Shown here in pieces: positions 35,945-48,054 of a DNA stretch of 64,000 nucleotides. The DNA comes from Collybia mongolica (Eukaryota > Basidiomycota > Agaricomycetes > Agaricales > Clitocybaceae). The first letter of the stretch is position 1; every line of letters begins with the position of its first letter. The position numbers and the translations under genes are program-made. The notes below the pieces were generated by a model. The model did not search any database. It was not told the origin of the DNA and saw only the letters and a program-made list of their open reading frames with translations. The stretch covers positions 1,550,001 to 1,614,000 of the forward strand of contig JAAXNY010000006.1 of assembly GCA_013420905.1 (NCBI GenBank), in the 5' to 3' direction.

Positions 35945-38505
35945 CTACTCCTCCTCCTCCTCCTCTTCACGCGCAGGGGCGAACACAGGCGTGGGCTGGT
36001 TCACTTTCCAGGCTACAAGGTTTCGGAAGTAACCGCCACGTCAGCAACAATACAAATATACACAAATAGAATCAGAAATTTTCAATATTGGCACGTGCAG
36101 GTGCTCATTTACGGATGGAAAATAAAGGATGGAATCCTCACCTGCTGTCCATTGAGGGTCGCTCGTCGCCTTTTCAGCATACTTGAGGAGGGCTTCGCGT
36201 GGCTGAAAACAGAGGTTTTGCGTCATCAGCAACAGATCATGAATCTCTGTGAGATCACCGCAACCATCAAACGATATTAAACGCGCGGCGCCGGAAGGCA
36301 ACGAAAGCTAGGAGATACAGCCATCCGAGCTGTCAAAGAAGCCGCAAGCACGCGAAAGGGGTGTTTTTTTTTTCCCGCCCCAAGCACCAAAGAAAAGCGT
36401 GGAAAAGATTGCGCCCCCAGGTGCAGAGCTGAGAAGGAAAAAAATAAGTGAGGACAGCAATAGGGACGTACATCTTGGTCACGCGTAGTATCTCGCACAA
36501 GATTCTGCACAACATGTTGTGTGGCACTGGCGCCGACCCTCCCCCCTCTACCTGGCCCAGTGACAGGCAACTCAGGTCTCTTGCTCTTCCTCGGGTCCAG
36601 CCTATCTTTCTCAGCCTTGCGCTTTGTACCACGGCCAGGACCTTCCAGATCACGGAACATTGGTAGCGCATGTGGGGTGAGGATAGATGGCGCAGCCAAC
36701 GCATCTGACATGTCCTCGATAGTGACCTTCCTCGGCGGCCCTTTGTTAAGCAATAGCTTTGCACCATTCAGCGATGTCATCGGAGAGTATAATACACATA
36801 TCTGGCCATTCGACAGTCCCGTGACGATCTAAGTGATATCAACGTTTTAAACAGAAATCCATCACGACATGATCCTACCTGGTTGATCTTCGAATGCCAA
36901 TATACCTTGACAGGCGTTGAGTCCACCTCTAACGCTTTCACTACACTTAGATCTTCCTTCGCCATGAACATAAGCTTTCCCTTTCCCCCCTTTGACACGG
37001 CTCCCGCTCCTGTGATAATATATTTGTCATCTGGGCTGAACATAGCATTCGTGGTTGGATAGAGAGTCGCAAGGTCCGATCTCGTTGCAAGTGGTTTCTT
37101 GAAGGAGCGAAGGTCCCAAACTATTCGATATGTTATGAAAAAATCAGACCGTATGGTGTGAGATACCTACGCTTCACAGTATCGTCGCCTCCTCTCGTGA
37201 GAATCGTCCTACCATCAACCGAGAAGATCATTGACCCGGTTTCCGTGCCCTTCGTATGAGCGCCTTCGATCGTCATATTAGGCCTGACAAAGTTTGAGCT
37301 TGCCTGCCACATGTGTATAGCACCATCCAGACATGCTAGAGAAGACGTCAGGGCCGATCGTTATCGTCAGTTGCGCCGCACAAACCTCCACCAATCATGT
37401 TGCCGTCGAGGGAATAGGCACAAGTTGTCACCTTCGTCCTAGTTCCTCTCTCCTTTGATTTGATAACAATAACGGTCTTCTGTTTTCGCTTATTCTCAAC
37501 ATCCCATATTCTGCGAATTTGCAGAACGCCATCAGCTATGATAAGGGTGAAACGTGGCTCTGAATTCACCGTATTGTCGAATCAGCAGACGAGGTCATGA
37601 AAATCTGAGGATCCCGAGGATGCCAGGTGCATGACGACAGCTCCCCAACATGTCCGCTTGAAGCCTGCAGTCAGTTATAGACATATACCAGTCATGATTG
37701 AGACGTACGCGGTATGTCGCATGTCGCGTATATACGGATCACCCTTAATAAAAGTAGCCCTTTTAGTCAGGTTGGTATCCAATCTTGTTGACAATTAGAG
37801 AGAACGTACTGTTCTTCTCCATCCCTATCATATAATTTTGCTTGAGAAGTCCCAGAGACAACAAGGAACCTCTGACCGTCGTTCGAATATTTCAGGTCAT
37901 GTATCTGTGCATTCCCTTGAGTGATCTTAACGATATACAAAAAAAGAAGTAAACAGACATAATACGTTCCAGCAGGCTCCCAGCTCTTGAAAGGCTTGCA
38001 GCGCATATCCATACCACCAAAATCCCACAACTTACAGTCGTAATCATACGAACCAGAAATTATACGTGCCCCTGAAGGATCTAATGCAAGAGCTGAGACT
38101 ACCTTGGTGTGGTCGCTGAGTATGACTTCGTGGGTAACCGGGAATTCTGGTTGGTCTGTGCCAAATTGGCCGACGTCTGAAGGATCGTACTCCGGTTCTT
38201 CTTGTTCGTCTCCGGTGTTCTCCTCGACTGTAACAGCTAAAGGTCTAACATCCGAATCCGTACCGTCAATAGCTTTAGTGGGTACAGAAGGACCGCCAGA
38301 TGGCCCAGGAACCGATAAGGGGGTTGAGCTGGAAGTAGTAGGTGGAGGCTAACACACGTTATTTAGAAATGTAACATGCGGCTTGCCATCCATGACATAC
38401 CTCTATTATGTCTCGCTTGTTTTTGTCAAAGCGCGATGGGTCCAGCTGCTTCTTCTTGTTAGCTTTTCCGAAACCGGAAATTCCCATGGCCGCAAAAACA
38501 TCCAT
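35945..38505 (-). CDS. WDR70: WD-repeat protein WDR70 (gastrulation-defective homologue)
   Basis: The protein starts MDVFAAMGISGFGKANKKKQ and then has a charged region (LDPSRFDKNKRDIIE). WD repeats follow from about 38110: ALALDPSGARIISGSYDYDC-like frames with KLWDFGGMDMRCKPFKSWEP, IHDLKYSNDGQRFLVVSGTS and SFQAKLYDRDG-type AKLYDRDGEE, and so on to VTIEDMSDALAAPSILTPHA and the C-terminal block GASATQHVVQNLVRDTTRDQ joined to DPREALLKYAEKATSDPQWT. The last exon is read as AWKVNQPTPVFAPAR followed by seven Glu and TAG at 35945-35947; the join is in frame. Sequence upstream of 38505 stays open (LYNRPPRSIPPDSRKAE), so an extra 5' exon is possible. WDR70 links to H2B ubiquitination in other species; that is family knowledge. 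Confidence 0.87.
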
Positions 38506-38731
38506 TTCAGCTTTCCTTGAGTCGGGAGGAATGGAACGTGGTGGACGGTTGTATAGATTTTGCTTTTGTCAGTCGCAGCAATATTGTTGTTAGTATTACA
38601 TAAGCATACCTTTATACACCACGTGGGGAAGCAACATAAGTAGATTTCAGATTGACTCCGAGTCTACACAAGCTAGCACATTTGTGCATCGTGCCATTTC
38701 AATTGCACTGCTCTCAACTCTACCATCTGCG

Positions 38732-39407
38732 ATGCTCAAACGACAGCGGCCTATATCACCTCCACCTTCTGCCCCAACCATTCCACTCATTGAGTCCTCA
38801 GTCTACAACACGATGTCAAAGCGAAGGAGGACAATGCCACCATCGTTGGACGGACAGTCGAGGGGTTGGGCCGAAGAACCAGATGATGTTGAACAATGGT
38901 CAGACGAGGACTCTGCATCCCAGGAAGTTGATGCAACAAATACCAGTGAACGACTGAATAGTTTAGGGGAGTACAAACTGACCAACACCATGTTGCACGA
39001 ACTGCACTCGTTACATCAACATCGCATCCTCTTTTCACTGCCACTTCCGTCACCCATATTATCTGGCTCCAGCCTGTCCTGCACATCACTACAAAACCCC
39101 TCTTCACCTTCAATGGTGTCCACCGCCCATCCTAAAATTATAGCTACCACGAAGCAACAGATTCCATCAGCAACGGACTGCCCAGGCACGCCAATCAAAG
39201 ATCCCGCACATTCTGCAGAAAATGTACAGAGACAAATAGAAGAAATGCTTTGCACCAAAGAACACTACGAAGATACGAATAGGTCTTGTACAGTCTATAC
39301 ATTTATTATAAGCCCCCCTGACCCTATGTTTAAGGCTACTTGGGTCATTGTTTCTATCCCGGAGGCGCCAATTGGATTCTCATGGGTACTCAAATCTCAT
39401 GCCATGA
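38732..39407 (+). CDS. Conserved fungal protein of unknown function
   Basis: Start MLKRQRPISPPPSAPTIPLI; the region then carries MSKRRRTMPPSLDGQSRGWA and an acidic stretch. A helical block YKLTNTMLHELHSLHQHRIL follows, then about 90 low-complexity residues and a second helical block SAENVQRQIEEMLCTKEHYE. Removing an intron with donor AATAG|GTCTTG and acceptor TTTAAG|GCTACT gives EDTNRLLGSLFLSRRRQLDS and a stop at 39405-39407, which is a far more sensible C-terminus than reading on to 39658. The pattern (basic start, HQHR helix, EDTNRLLGSL tail) matches a protein I remember from other agaricomycetes; I cannot name a function. An upstream ATG at 38684 is possible. Confidence 0.72.
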
Positions 39408-39646
39408 CTCAGTTTTCACACTTCATAACTTATGTCCTGCAAAGTCACGTTCATCGTTCCAAATCATCTCTCACACTCGCATTTGTAACTATATCCGCAT
39501 ATTTGTTTATTTCCTCAAGCATATTACACTACCATTCCAATAACCCCTCCATTCACAATACGGTCCGCGTCCTGTTACATAGCATTATATTTACTTCAAA
39601 GGTTCCGAGACCCCAACCCGGTCCCTGGTATACCTTCGAATTCAAA

Positions 39647-40349
39647 CTAACACAATAGCGACGCTGGGCCATCTAAATTTATATTTACGGTTTGTTCCAC
39701 GGCCTCACTAAGCTCCGCATTTAGCAAATCCCCAAGCGCATGACCGTCTCGGGAGTATAGCCAGTTGTCGTCAGCTTCTGAATAATCATATCGTTTTGGT
39801 CCACTGTATAATAGTATGCACATATTAGCCTGGAGATTTTGATACGATAAACGTGTACCTGAAAGGCGACGATAGCCATATTTGCTTGTTCGGGGGCTGT
39901 TTATTTATCACGTATGTACCCTTCTCTCCGAGCAGAAGAGTAAGAACGCCACTCTGTCAACCATTAACCGGTATCAAACATGTAGCGCGCGTGATGATGC
40001 AGAGGGAAACGTACATGGTATTCAACTTCATAGTTGGGGTTTCCTAAACCATCGAGAAAAACTTCAAGAGACTCCAAGAGAGCATCCATTGTCGCGTCCG
40101 ACAATTCGTGATAGCGATCCATTGAAATGGTGCTATTGACATGGTGGTTAGCGCCTCATTCTCGAGCAGCCAACAATGCATCATTGACCTGGTCTTAATC
40201 TGCGGTGGTGGTGTGCTGAAAGTACGACATTGTCGCTGAACCGAGAGGCGAACGGGTCTTGACGCTCGTTTTGTTACATAGGTCCTTAAGGCGAGATGGT
40301 TTGCGGGGACGGTGATTCCCCGAAGACAAAGTCGGGCGAGCGAGGTCAT
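39647..40349 (-). CDS. YFH1: Frataxin (mitochondrial iron-sulfur assembly factor)
   Basis: Frataxin stimulates the Nfs1-Isu cysteine desulfurase in the mitochondrial matrix. The N-terminus [20 protein letters not shown] is Arg-rich and Glu/Asp-free, a matrix targeting signal. After [20 protein letters not shown] come [18 protein letters not shown] with the acidic ridge, [40 protein letters not shown] and [20 protein letters not shown]. The conserved Trp in QIWLSSP and the acidic helix are present, so the protein looks functional. Four exons. The 3' end lies 240 bases from the convergent hypothetical gene, with probable UTR overlap. Confidence 0.92.
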
Positions 40350-40562
40350 GATCGTCGCGGCAAAATGCTGGCTTTGAATAAGGTTGCTTATGTACTACAA
40401 CGTCGCGTTAATTAGGCCTGACTTGTCCAGACACACAGCCTAGTCCCCGTCTAGAAATCCTGATAAATAGTAGACTGTACACGGGCTATATAATCCAATA
40501 AGGGCGGGCCATGGACTTCGTTTACACAACTAAACCCGATTGGTATAATACTGATAACCATT

Positions 40563-43500
40563 CTAACCCTTCCCAACATACTTTCGTTTCTCATACTCCT
40601 TCCATAACGCCTTCATCGTTGCCCTGCCTCCAGAATCCAGGGCTGATAGCATTGTTGCATCCCGACTATAGTCACTCATCATGCTGCAAAGCGCATATAA
40701 GCCCTGTTGAAGCTCCTTTCGAAGGTCAGAATGTAAAACGCAAAGGGGGTCGTTCATGGCCTCAATGTAAGCCTTCAGGACGTATGAAGCGTGTTTTGAG
40801 AATGGCTTGGCCAGTGATTCGGCCTTTTGTGCTTCGGAAGCCGTTGCATTATTCCGCACGATACTCTTAATAGCAAGAGTCTCCAGTAACCGTGCCAATA
40901 TCCTCCCCTCCTCTGCACCAAGGGGGTTGCGGGAGTTGATCCACCTCGGTAGTGTATCAGCGACCAATGTAGTTTGTTTAGAACCGAGTAGCGGTCGGAC
41001 ACTCCTGACCGACTTTAATAACTGTCGTAGGACAACCCCAAGATGAGGTAAGGTGAGTACGACAAGGTCCCGACGGAAGCGCACTAATGCACTAATTATC
41101 ATAACAATCTTGTGAAAGATGCTAGAGGTCGTTTCATTATCGTGAACTCGAGACCCGAAAAGGAATCTTGCTAATAGGGTCCATATATTGTTGACATCCC
41201 CCAACCTGAGGACTGCTGGCTGATGGATTGATGTTTGTGAGTTGAAACGGAGAAGAGAACACGAAATCTCATACTCGGTATGAGCAATGTTGGACAACAA
41301 ACTCAAGGACTTGAACACGCAAGCACACTGGTCCTTCCGTAAAACAACTTCGCCCGACAAAAGCACTGAGACAACCTGTCGCATGAAGTTGTGTATATTT
41401 CAGCGTGCCTGCGAAAAGTTCAGTCAGATATCGTGGAGAAGCAGCGTACCCACCTTGGGGATGGTTATATAATAAAAGAACCGAGAACTCGATGAGGTAG
41501 GCGAGAATGTCTTCTGATGTACTGAGAGTAGTTAATCCTTCTCCAACAAGGTCCAAGATGTGTGAAAAGTGCGGCGAGGAGAATGTTTTGCATGCTCCTG
41601 ATAAACTGTTATCCAGCCATTTCCGACCTGAACAATATTTGACCGTCATGACACTAAAAAGAGATGCCTCTACTAACCATCAGTCCCGAGAATTCCTGTA
41701 AATGTTAAATATGATGTAGTTATTAAACTCAAGTGGGAAAGGCAATCGGTTTCCTTCACGTAATGCATTTCTTTGAGTAGAATGGCTAGCGCGGTTGCCA
41801 GGAGCGTGCCCCATGTATCTGGACTAGCACGTATTTTTGTCGAAGTTTTGACAATATCTACCAGAACCGTTTTCCCGAGCCTCGGAAGAGGGTTTTCTGT
41901 TGATAGGCGATTAGTTGATCACTTCGAACGGACACTAAACCTTACCTGTCAAAGCAAGCCATTGTCCAAAGCTCAGAAGTACACACCACATCTCTAATAC
42001 ACTACTTTGGCGGTCCAAGGATTCAGTTGATATCCCGTTGCTAACAAATTCTCGTATTCGGGGAAGGACGGATGACGAGAATCTGCGATGAAAATTTTGC
42101 AACAAAGTCCGGATTTCGTGCGGGAAGCTGAACATCGCTGTCAGAGGTAGTGTGGGAATGTAATACAGATCGCTTACCTGGTCATAGAAAACCTTTCATC
42201 CAAGACCTCGATCATTTGGATTAAATACCGAGATCGCAAATCAGTCCCTTCTATTAAACCATCTTGGAACATTTCAAGAAAAGCTATGAATGTTGAGACA
42301 ATATCAGGATTCGACATTGTCGATCTGTACAAGAGCTCTCTACGCTGATCGTCAGCATCATTAAATAAGTGTCTTATTTGTGCCTTACGAAAAGAGTGAT
42401 CTCAGCAGGTTTGTCGTGGCAGATGAAAACTCAGTGTCATATTGCATGTGAGCACTGCCTCCCATCATCATCATGCATTTCGATAATTCAGAAATTTCTT
42501 GGACCTGGCAATTTTGTGTTAATGGCAGATAGACAGGCATACACAAGAGCCTTACAGACTGCTCGGTGAAACCACTATACAAAAAGATGCGATTAAGGAA
42601 TACGCGAAGGATTATCAGGCTTTCAAGCGAGTCACTTGTAGTAGGATTTGATCCATCCAATGATTGAGTGATAAAGACGTCCGCAGCCATAGCCCGTTTG
42701 ATTAATTCGGTTCTATGCGAACGAGGGATGTATTCCATTGGAAAAAGGAGCAGCATTCGATACACTGGAAGTGCTGATGATAACTGGAACGCATCACTGA
42801 TGTTGTCCAGAGCTAAAGTGGCGTCGCTTATGAATGCAAGGAAGACACCTTAAAACCCCTTTAGAACGAGGGTAGGTCTAGGGATATGCGACTTACTACG
42901 AATATTCGGATGTTCCCAAAATTGGGCAGATTGAAACATTTTTGCAAGGAGGGAAGTCTTTATAGCTGACACCTTTGATGTTTGGGACTCTTGAAAGTGA
43001 ATGTGCATGATATGTTGGAGGAAAGATTTTAATTGAGTGGGAGACGCCATAAGCCTATGATTAAAGTCAGTACTCCTACGTAAACAAAATGTTAATCGAC
43101 CCACTCGATGATAGGTAACCACCTTTCGATTATCATGTGCAAAAGAGCAAGAGAACTTGCCGCTGTGCAATTACTCTCGACATCTGAAGCCTGCAAATTC
43201 TCAGCCAGATATGTTATAATGTGATTAATGACCATCTGAATTTCGTCCGAATCTCGTAAAGCCGTTGAACCTAACAGAGTACGGAACTGAAAAAAAAAAC
43301 GATTAGCACTGCATTGCAATTCTCAAACACTTATACCGTACTATCTCAATTCTCAACTCGGACATCAACCCATCCAATGCAAGCATGGCTTGTGTTGTTG
43401 ATAATAGTTTGAGGTGGTCACTTGGATCCAACGACAAATGCCTTGATGTGTCCAACGCATACCGAAAACGGAGCAATCCCGTGGCTGTTACTTGCAACCC

Positions 43501-45543
43501 CCAAATTGCTTCCCCTGTTTTTCGAATGTACCTGAAAGCCCTGGTGAGAGCCCGGGGAATTAACGTGTTCCTGATGTTGCTTAATGACTGAAGAATTTCT
43601 CGCCGTGTATTTTCAGGGGCCGAACCCAGTGGGAGGGAAGATATAATGATGGATGAAAGTCGGGTTGATAAGGATGCTCCAATGGCTAGAGAATCCATTT
43701 GGGAAACTGAGGTAGGAACTCCAATTGGTTTTCTTTTTTTCTGAGGTTCGTCGTTGTCATCAGTAATCTCTTTTGCACCATGGAGCTGCTCCATTGCCTC
43801 GCCCAACGTTTTGGCGACCAAATTGACTATGGGACATAACTGAGTGCTTGGCAAAAACCCGTAGATGGCTTTGGAAAGAGAGTCAAGATGGCCTGGGTCC
43901 ATGAGAGGTCCAGAGTGACAGCACTGGTATACCACTGGTGGACTGCCAAGAGCCAAAAACTTGCGTTGCGGCGATAATGCTGAAAGAAAACTCGTAACGT
44001 AGGTGTTCATGGTTCGCGTCTTGGTGTGATAATTGAGTAGCAAATGCAGAAAATTCAGGTAAGCCGGGCTTGACTCGTGCGCCTAAAAGGGGGTGCTGTG
44101 AGCCGATGAAATAATATCAATGAAAAAGAAGGCGGGCGAACCAAAATTGCTGAGAGGATACGGGGTAGAGTTGGCAAAATGAGATTGTAATCAATGCGTG
44201 CCAATGCCGATAGACTATCTATGGCGTAAGTAGGAAAAGCAGTCCTTTTTGTTTGGACTATTTGAAGTCAAATATGTATTAATATGGAAAATGATGTATT
44301 AATTACCATTTTGGACGCCTTCAAGGGTATTGATCGCTGATTCGACAAGTTGGTTCAGAACTATGAGAGCATCAAGCTGTCCTCGAGAGAAAATATTTTC
44401 TCGATCCATCACGGACAGGAGACGGACTCTTGTGGACCATGTCCGGGTATTCAAATCAGCATAATCCAGCAGAGAATTGCAGTCCATAAAAAACCTCATC
44501 CCGCAGGCGTTGGATTCATCGGTGATCACACCAGGTAATGGGCTACCTTGGCCGAATAAGGAGCTTCGATGTTTTTTCAGTACCTGAATATAGGAAGCAA
44601 AGGTCCGAGGCAAGGCCGCCAAAATAGTTGGGTTTGATGATGAGGCAGTCGCAATAGCCTCGAATAACGTATTTTCTGACTTTGAGTCTCGTGTTTGTCG
44701 GAGAATGTCGACATTTAAGATGGTATCGATTCCAGCTTCATACGACGCTTCCAGGAACAACTGATATGAGTCAGACTGGGCCCCTACCGTAGAACAGTCA
44801 AGCCATAAACATAGATGTGTTTGGAGGAAGAGGAGATATATCTATATGGTGAAACCAGGTCAATAAGAAAGACACAAACGAAATTAGAACTACGGTACCT
44901 TTTTTTTGTTAGAAGAGTTCCACAGCGAGTTTCTATATGAGGAGATGACCATCCCTCCGACCAGCCCGATCCCCTTGTTTCTTTCACACAGCGACAATGA
45001 GTTTAGTAAGGCACCGAAACATTCCAATAATGTCTCGGTACCTATTTTCTGGACTGCCAGTGGCCACATTATCCCAAAACATGACGAGAAGATTTCTGAA
45101 AGCTGATTTTGAAGATCAAGATCAAGCCCGTCAAGTAAGTACAGAAAGCGAATAAGGATCGGTGCTATCGGGGTACGACTCAGCAAAGTCGGTAGCCAGC
45201 TTTTTAGAGGACGAGAAGGAGTAGACACATCTGAAAAAGATAAAACGTCATAGAGTAGATTCCAGAATGGAGGATCCAGCAATGGGTTCTGCGGTCTTTG
45301 GGTGATTTAAAATGGAAGACTAGAATAGTTCTATTGGCGCACGTACGGTTCATTGTGTTTCTCCTTAAATATTTTGTTTAGAATCCAGTCCACAATAACT
45401 TCGGATTTACTGGGGACACGAAACGATGTATCATCCCAAGCTCGCCGTGCGATCACTATCTTCAGTGGTCCTCCAGGGGCCGGGGGGTCAGACGGTGCCT
45501 TTAATGCTCTGACGAATCCTTGCGAAGAACGAGTAAGCGACAT
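40563..45543 (-). CDS. URB2: URB2/NPA2-type nucleolar pre-ribosome protein
   Basis: Urb2 acts in early 60S assembly in the nucleolus. This is one of the largest genes here, roughly 1,400-1,500 residues of helical repeats in many exons. It starts MSLTRSSQGFVRALKAPSDP. The recognisable part is the C-terminal domain: LETLAIKSIVRNNATASEAQ, HASYVLKAYIEAMNDPLCVL, LRKELQQGLYALCSMMSDYS and ATMLSALDSGGRATMKALWK-EYEKRKYVGKG, which fits the Urb2/Npa2 C-terminal family. The middle is weakly conserved and its exact splicing is uncertain. It lies upstream of frataxin on the same strand. Confidence 0.83.
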
Positions 45544-45948
45544 AGTTCGGATGCTGATTTACTTGTCCAACAGTGGTGCTGGGCCAGAAACGCCAAAAAG
45601 CGTAGACCTTCTAATGACCACTGCTATTGTGGTCGTATTGTCGACTTCGTTGGGTGCTAAAGGGACTCCGGAACACCGGGCCGTATAAATTTTTACTCTA
45701 TGAATAAACCCTAACAAACATCAACTACTTAAGCTGACGAAATCTCTCGACACCATCGCATTCTTCTCGGGATATGTGTTGCGGTCGAATCATATTCCTT
45801 TATCGCTCCCGCATGCATTTCTAAGAGTCCCTGAGACTCACTTATTCCCATTTGAGATCCACCTGTTATGGTATATGGTACAGTCAATACTTTATTTTAC
45901 GCCCCCGCCGCCACCAACTTGAACACGCAAACTCACCACTCATCACTT
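45544..45948. promoter_or_regulatory. Divergent promoter region (URB2 / RBR ligase)
   Basis: This 405-base gap lies between divergent starts. If the RBR gene starts at the upstream ATG at 45868 rather than 45949, the gap is shorter. I see no distinct motif. Confidence 0.4.
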
Positions 45949-47612
45949 ATGTTGCCCACACTCGATGTCGAGCCCTTAGAATGCAAAGTTCTGCAGGAAG
46001 AAGAGTATGGAGTTATCGAGGTGTGTCGAAACCTGTCCGTCATGATAGCCCTTACCAGATATCGTATAAAACAGTCGATCTATCCTGGTTACTCATCGGG
46101 TGATATTACTACCAGCATATTAAAGCTGGAGATACCAGTCGAGTTCCCTGATACAAAGACGGTAATATTGACTCAAGATGACTCCTTAACGTCGACGTCG
46201 ACAACTGTCAATCCAAATATATTTGCCCAGCAAATACTCTCCGTGTCTTCGTTGCCCCCTTTGGTTATTAGCCTGACGCTTCCACCATCCTACCCACTAG
46301 ATAGCCCCCCGCATGTCACTTCGATACATGCGACACATCTTTGGCTACCTCAGAGTCTACGCTTACAGGCAATTATGACAAAGATGTGGCAGCCAGGGGA
46401 GGGTGTCCTGTATACTTGGATTGAATTCATACGGACCGGGGAATTTCTCAATGAATTGTCTATAGCGTCCTCTATCGACGGCCATACTATTCGGTACGTA
46501 CATTTTTGTGGATCTATCGCTGTGTATGCATGACATCCAAAGTTAGAATAACTCATCCGTCTCCTCGAATTCTCGCCCCTTTACTCAAGTCCTATGATGT
46601 GTCGGCCAAATCAATACAATTCTCTCAAAACTCCTACCCCTGTTCAATCTGCTTGATGTCTGTGAAAGGGTCAAAATGTATACAGTTGTATTGTGGTCAT
46701 ATTTTTTGTCGCTCCTGTTTGGAGGAGTTTTGGAAAATGTGTATAGCAGAGGGGGAGGTTGGACGAGTTGGATGCCCCGATCCAGAATGTGTCAAATTCG
46801 GACGAGAGGCAAACATGGAAGACGTTGTCAGGATCGTAACGCAGACCGAGGTACAGCGATATCGGTGGTTAAAGGAGAAGAAAGCATTTGACAAGGGTGT
46901 GTGTGGTCTTTCTATACTAGAAATTGACGCTGATCTCTGAGAAGACCCTTCGATCGTTCATTGTCCTATGGCTTTTTGCCAAAACCCTGTCCCAAAGCCC
47001 AACGACCAGAACGACGGTTCCGGTTGGGAACGTTTAAGGTCATGCTCAATATGTTCGTTCTCGTTCTGTGCTTTTTGCAGGCGCACTTGGTATTTCGCAT
47101 TTTCAGCAACATGACGATCTGACCCAACCCGGCTATTACTAGGCATGGTCCTATCACAAACTGTCCAATAGCGTACTCTGAGAAGCTGGTGTTGGAATAC
47201 TTGGCACATCCCGAAGGTTCAACTGGAAGGCAGTTGATCGAAACCCGGTTCGGCCGGACAAACGTTCTTAAGCTCATCGCAACATACAAGGAAGAACAAG
47301 CGAATAAAGAATGGCTCGAGGCATCGACGATGGCATGCCCTGGGTGTCAGATTCACGTGGAGAAGTCTTTGGGATGCAATCATGTAGGTCTCTTGCAGAG
47401 TCGCATTTTGGACTCAGGCTGACGCTGTTGGATCGTAGATGACATGCGCGAAGTGTCACCAACATTTTTGCTACCGATGCGGGACCAAATTGCCTGGTTC
47501 AGATCCGTACAAACATTTTTCGACAACAGGTCAAAGGTGTTACAACAAACTATTTGATTTCCAGGCAGAAAATGAGGAGTGGCAACCGGTGGATGGTTTT
47601 GAGGACCAGTAG
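45949..47612 (+). CDS. RWD-domain RBR-type E3 ubiquitin ligase (RNF14/Itt1-like)
   Basis: The ligase passes ubiquitin from an E2 to its own RING2 Cys and then to substrate. An N-terminal RWD domain starts CKVLQEEEYGVIEVCRNL and ends near SIASSIDG. RING1 is YPCSICLMSVKGSKCIQLY with CGHIFCRSCLEEFW. The IBR region has VHCPMAFCQNPV, CSICSFSFCAFCRRTWHG. RING2 is MACPGCQIHVEKSLGCNHMT with CAKCHQHFCYRCG; the Cys of LGCNH is the predicted catalytic residue and is present. The C-terminus ends NEEWQPVDGFEDQ. This layout fits RNF14 and yeast Itt1, which act on stalled ribosomes or translation termination. Start 45949 is chosen as it lies just before the RWD. Confidence 0.88.
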
Positions 47613-48054
47613 GGGACAGGGGTTAGAAATGTCTGTAATCTGTATGGAAATTTAGGTTAGAAAAAAAAGTGGGGACGGTTTGTCTCAGTGCTAAGCCCGA
47701 TTGTGGTATGTTTCGGCGCCGGATTGAATTGAAAGCCCGCGCCGTGTGTTTTTTTTCCAGCCCATCCCGCCTGAAACAGTTCGAATTTTGGATTGGATTT
47801 CTTGCCAGTTGTGTGTGTTTTTTTTCCTCCTATATAACGAGTTTCTTTATATCTTGATTTCTACTTGTGCACTGTCTGTCCCTGTTCTCTCTTTCGTTTC
47901 TCTCGAAAACAGACCGACCAAGACAAACCACATCTTCATTGATACCACCTTCTGTGTCAATACCCTCCTATCCACATACCCTCCAACGCATCTCTGCCCA
48001 TACGCAACCTATTGTCTTAACTCCCTGTATATTTCCACCCCAAAGATCGCGGAC
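47613..48054. promoter_or_regulatory. Promoter and 5' leader of the KH-domain gene
   Basis: This 440-base region holds several poly-T tracts (at 47749 and 47818) and a CCTATATAAC TATA-like box near 47829-47838. A long CT-rich leader (47845-48040) follows. It is typical of a strongly transcribed fungal gene with a long 5' UTR. The open plus-strand frame here is an extension of the KH gene and not counted as coding. Confidence 0.55.

Noticed and set aside
38684..39658. 324-codon single-exon protein
   Set aside because: The C-terminal third is read through an intron and then intergenic sequence; the spliced form ending at 39407 is better.
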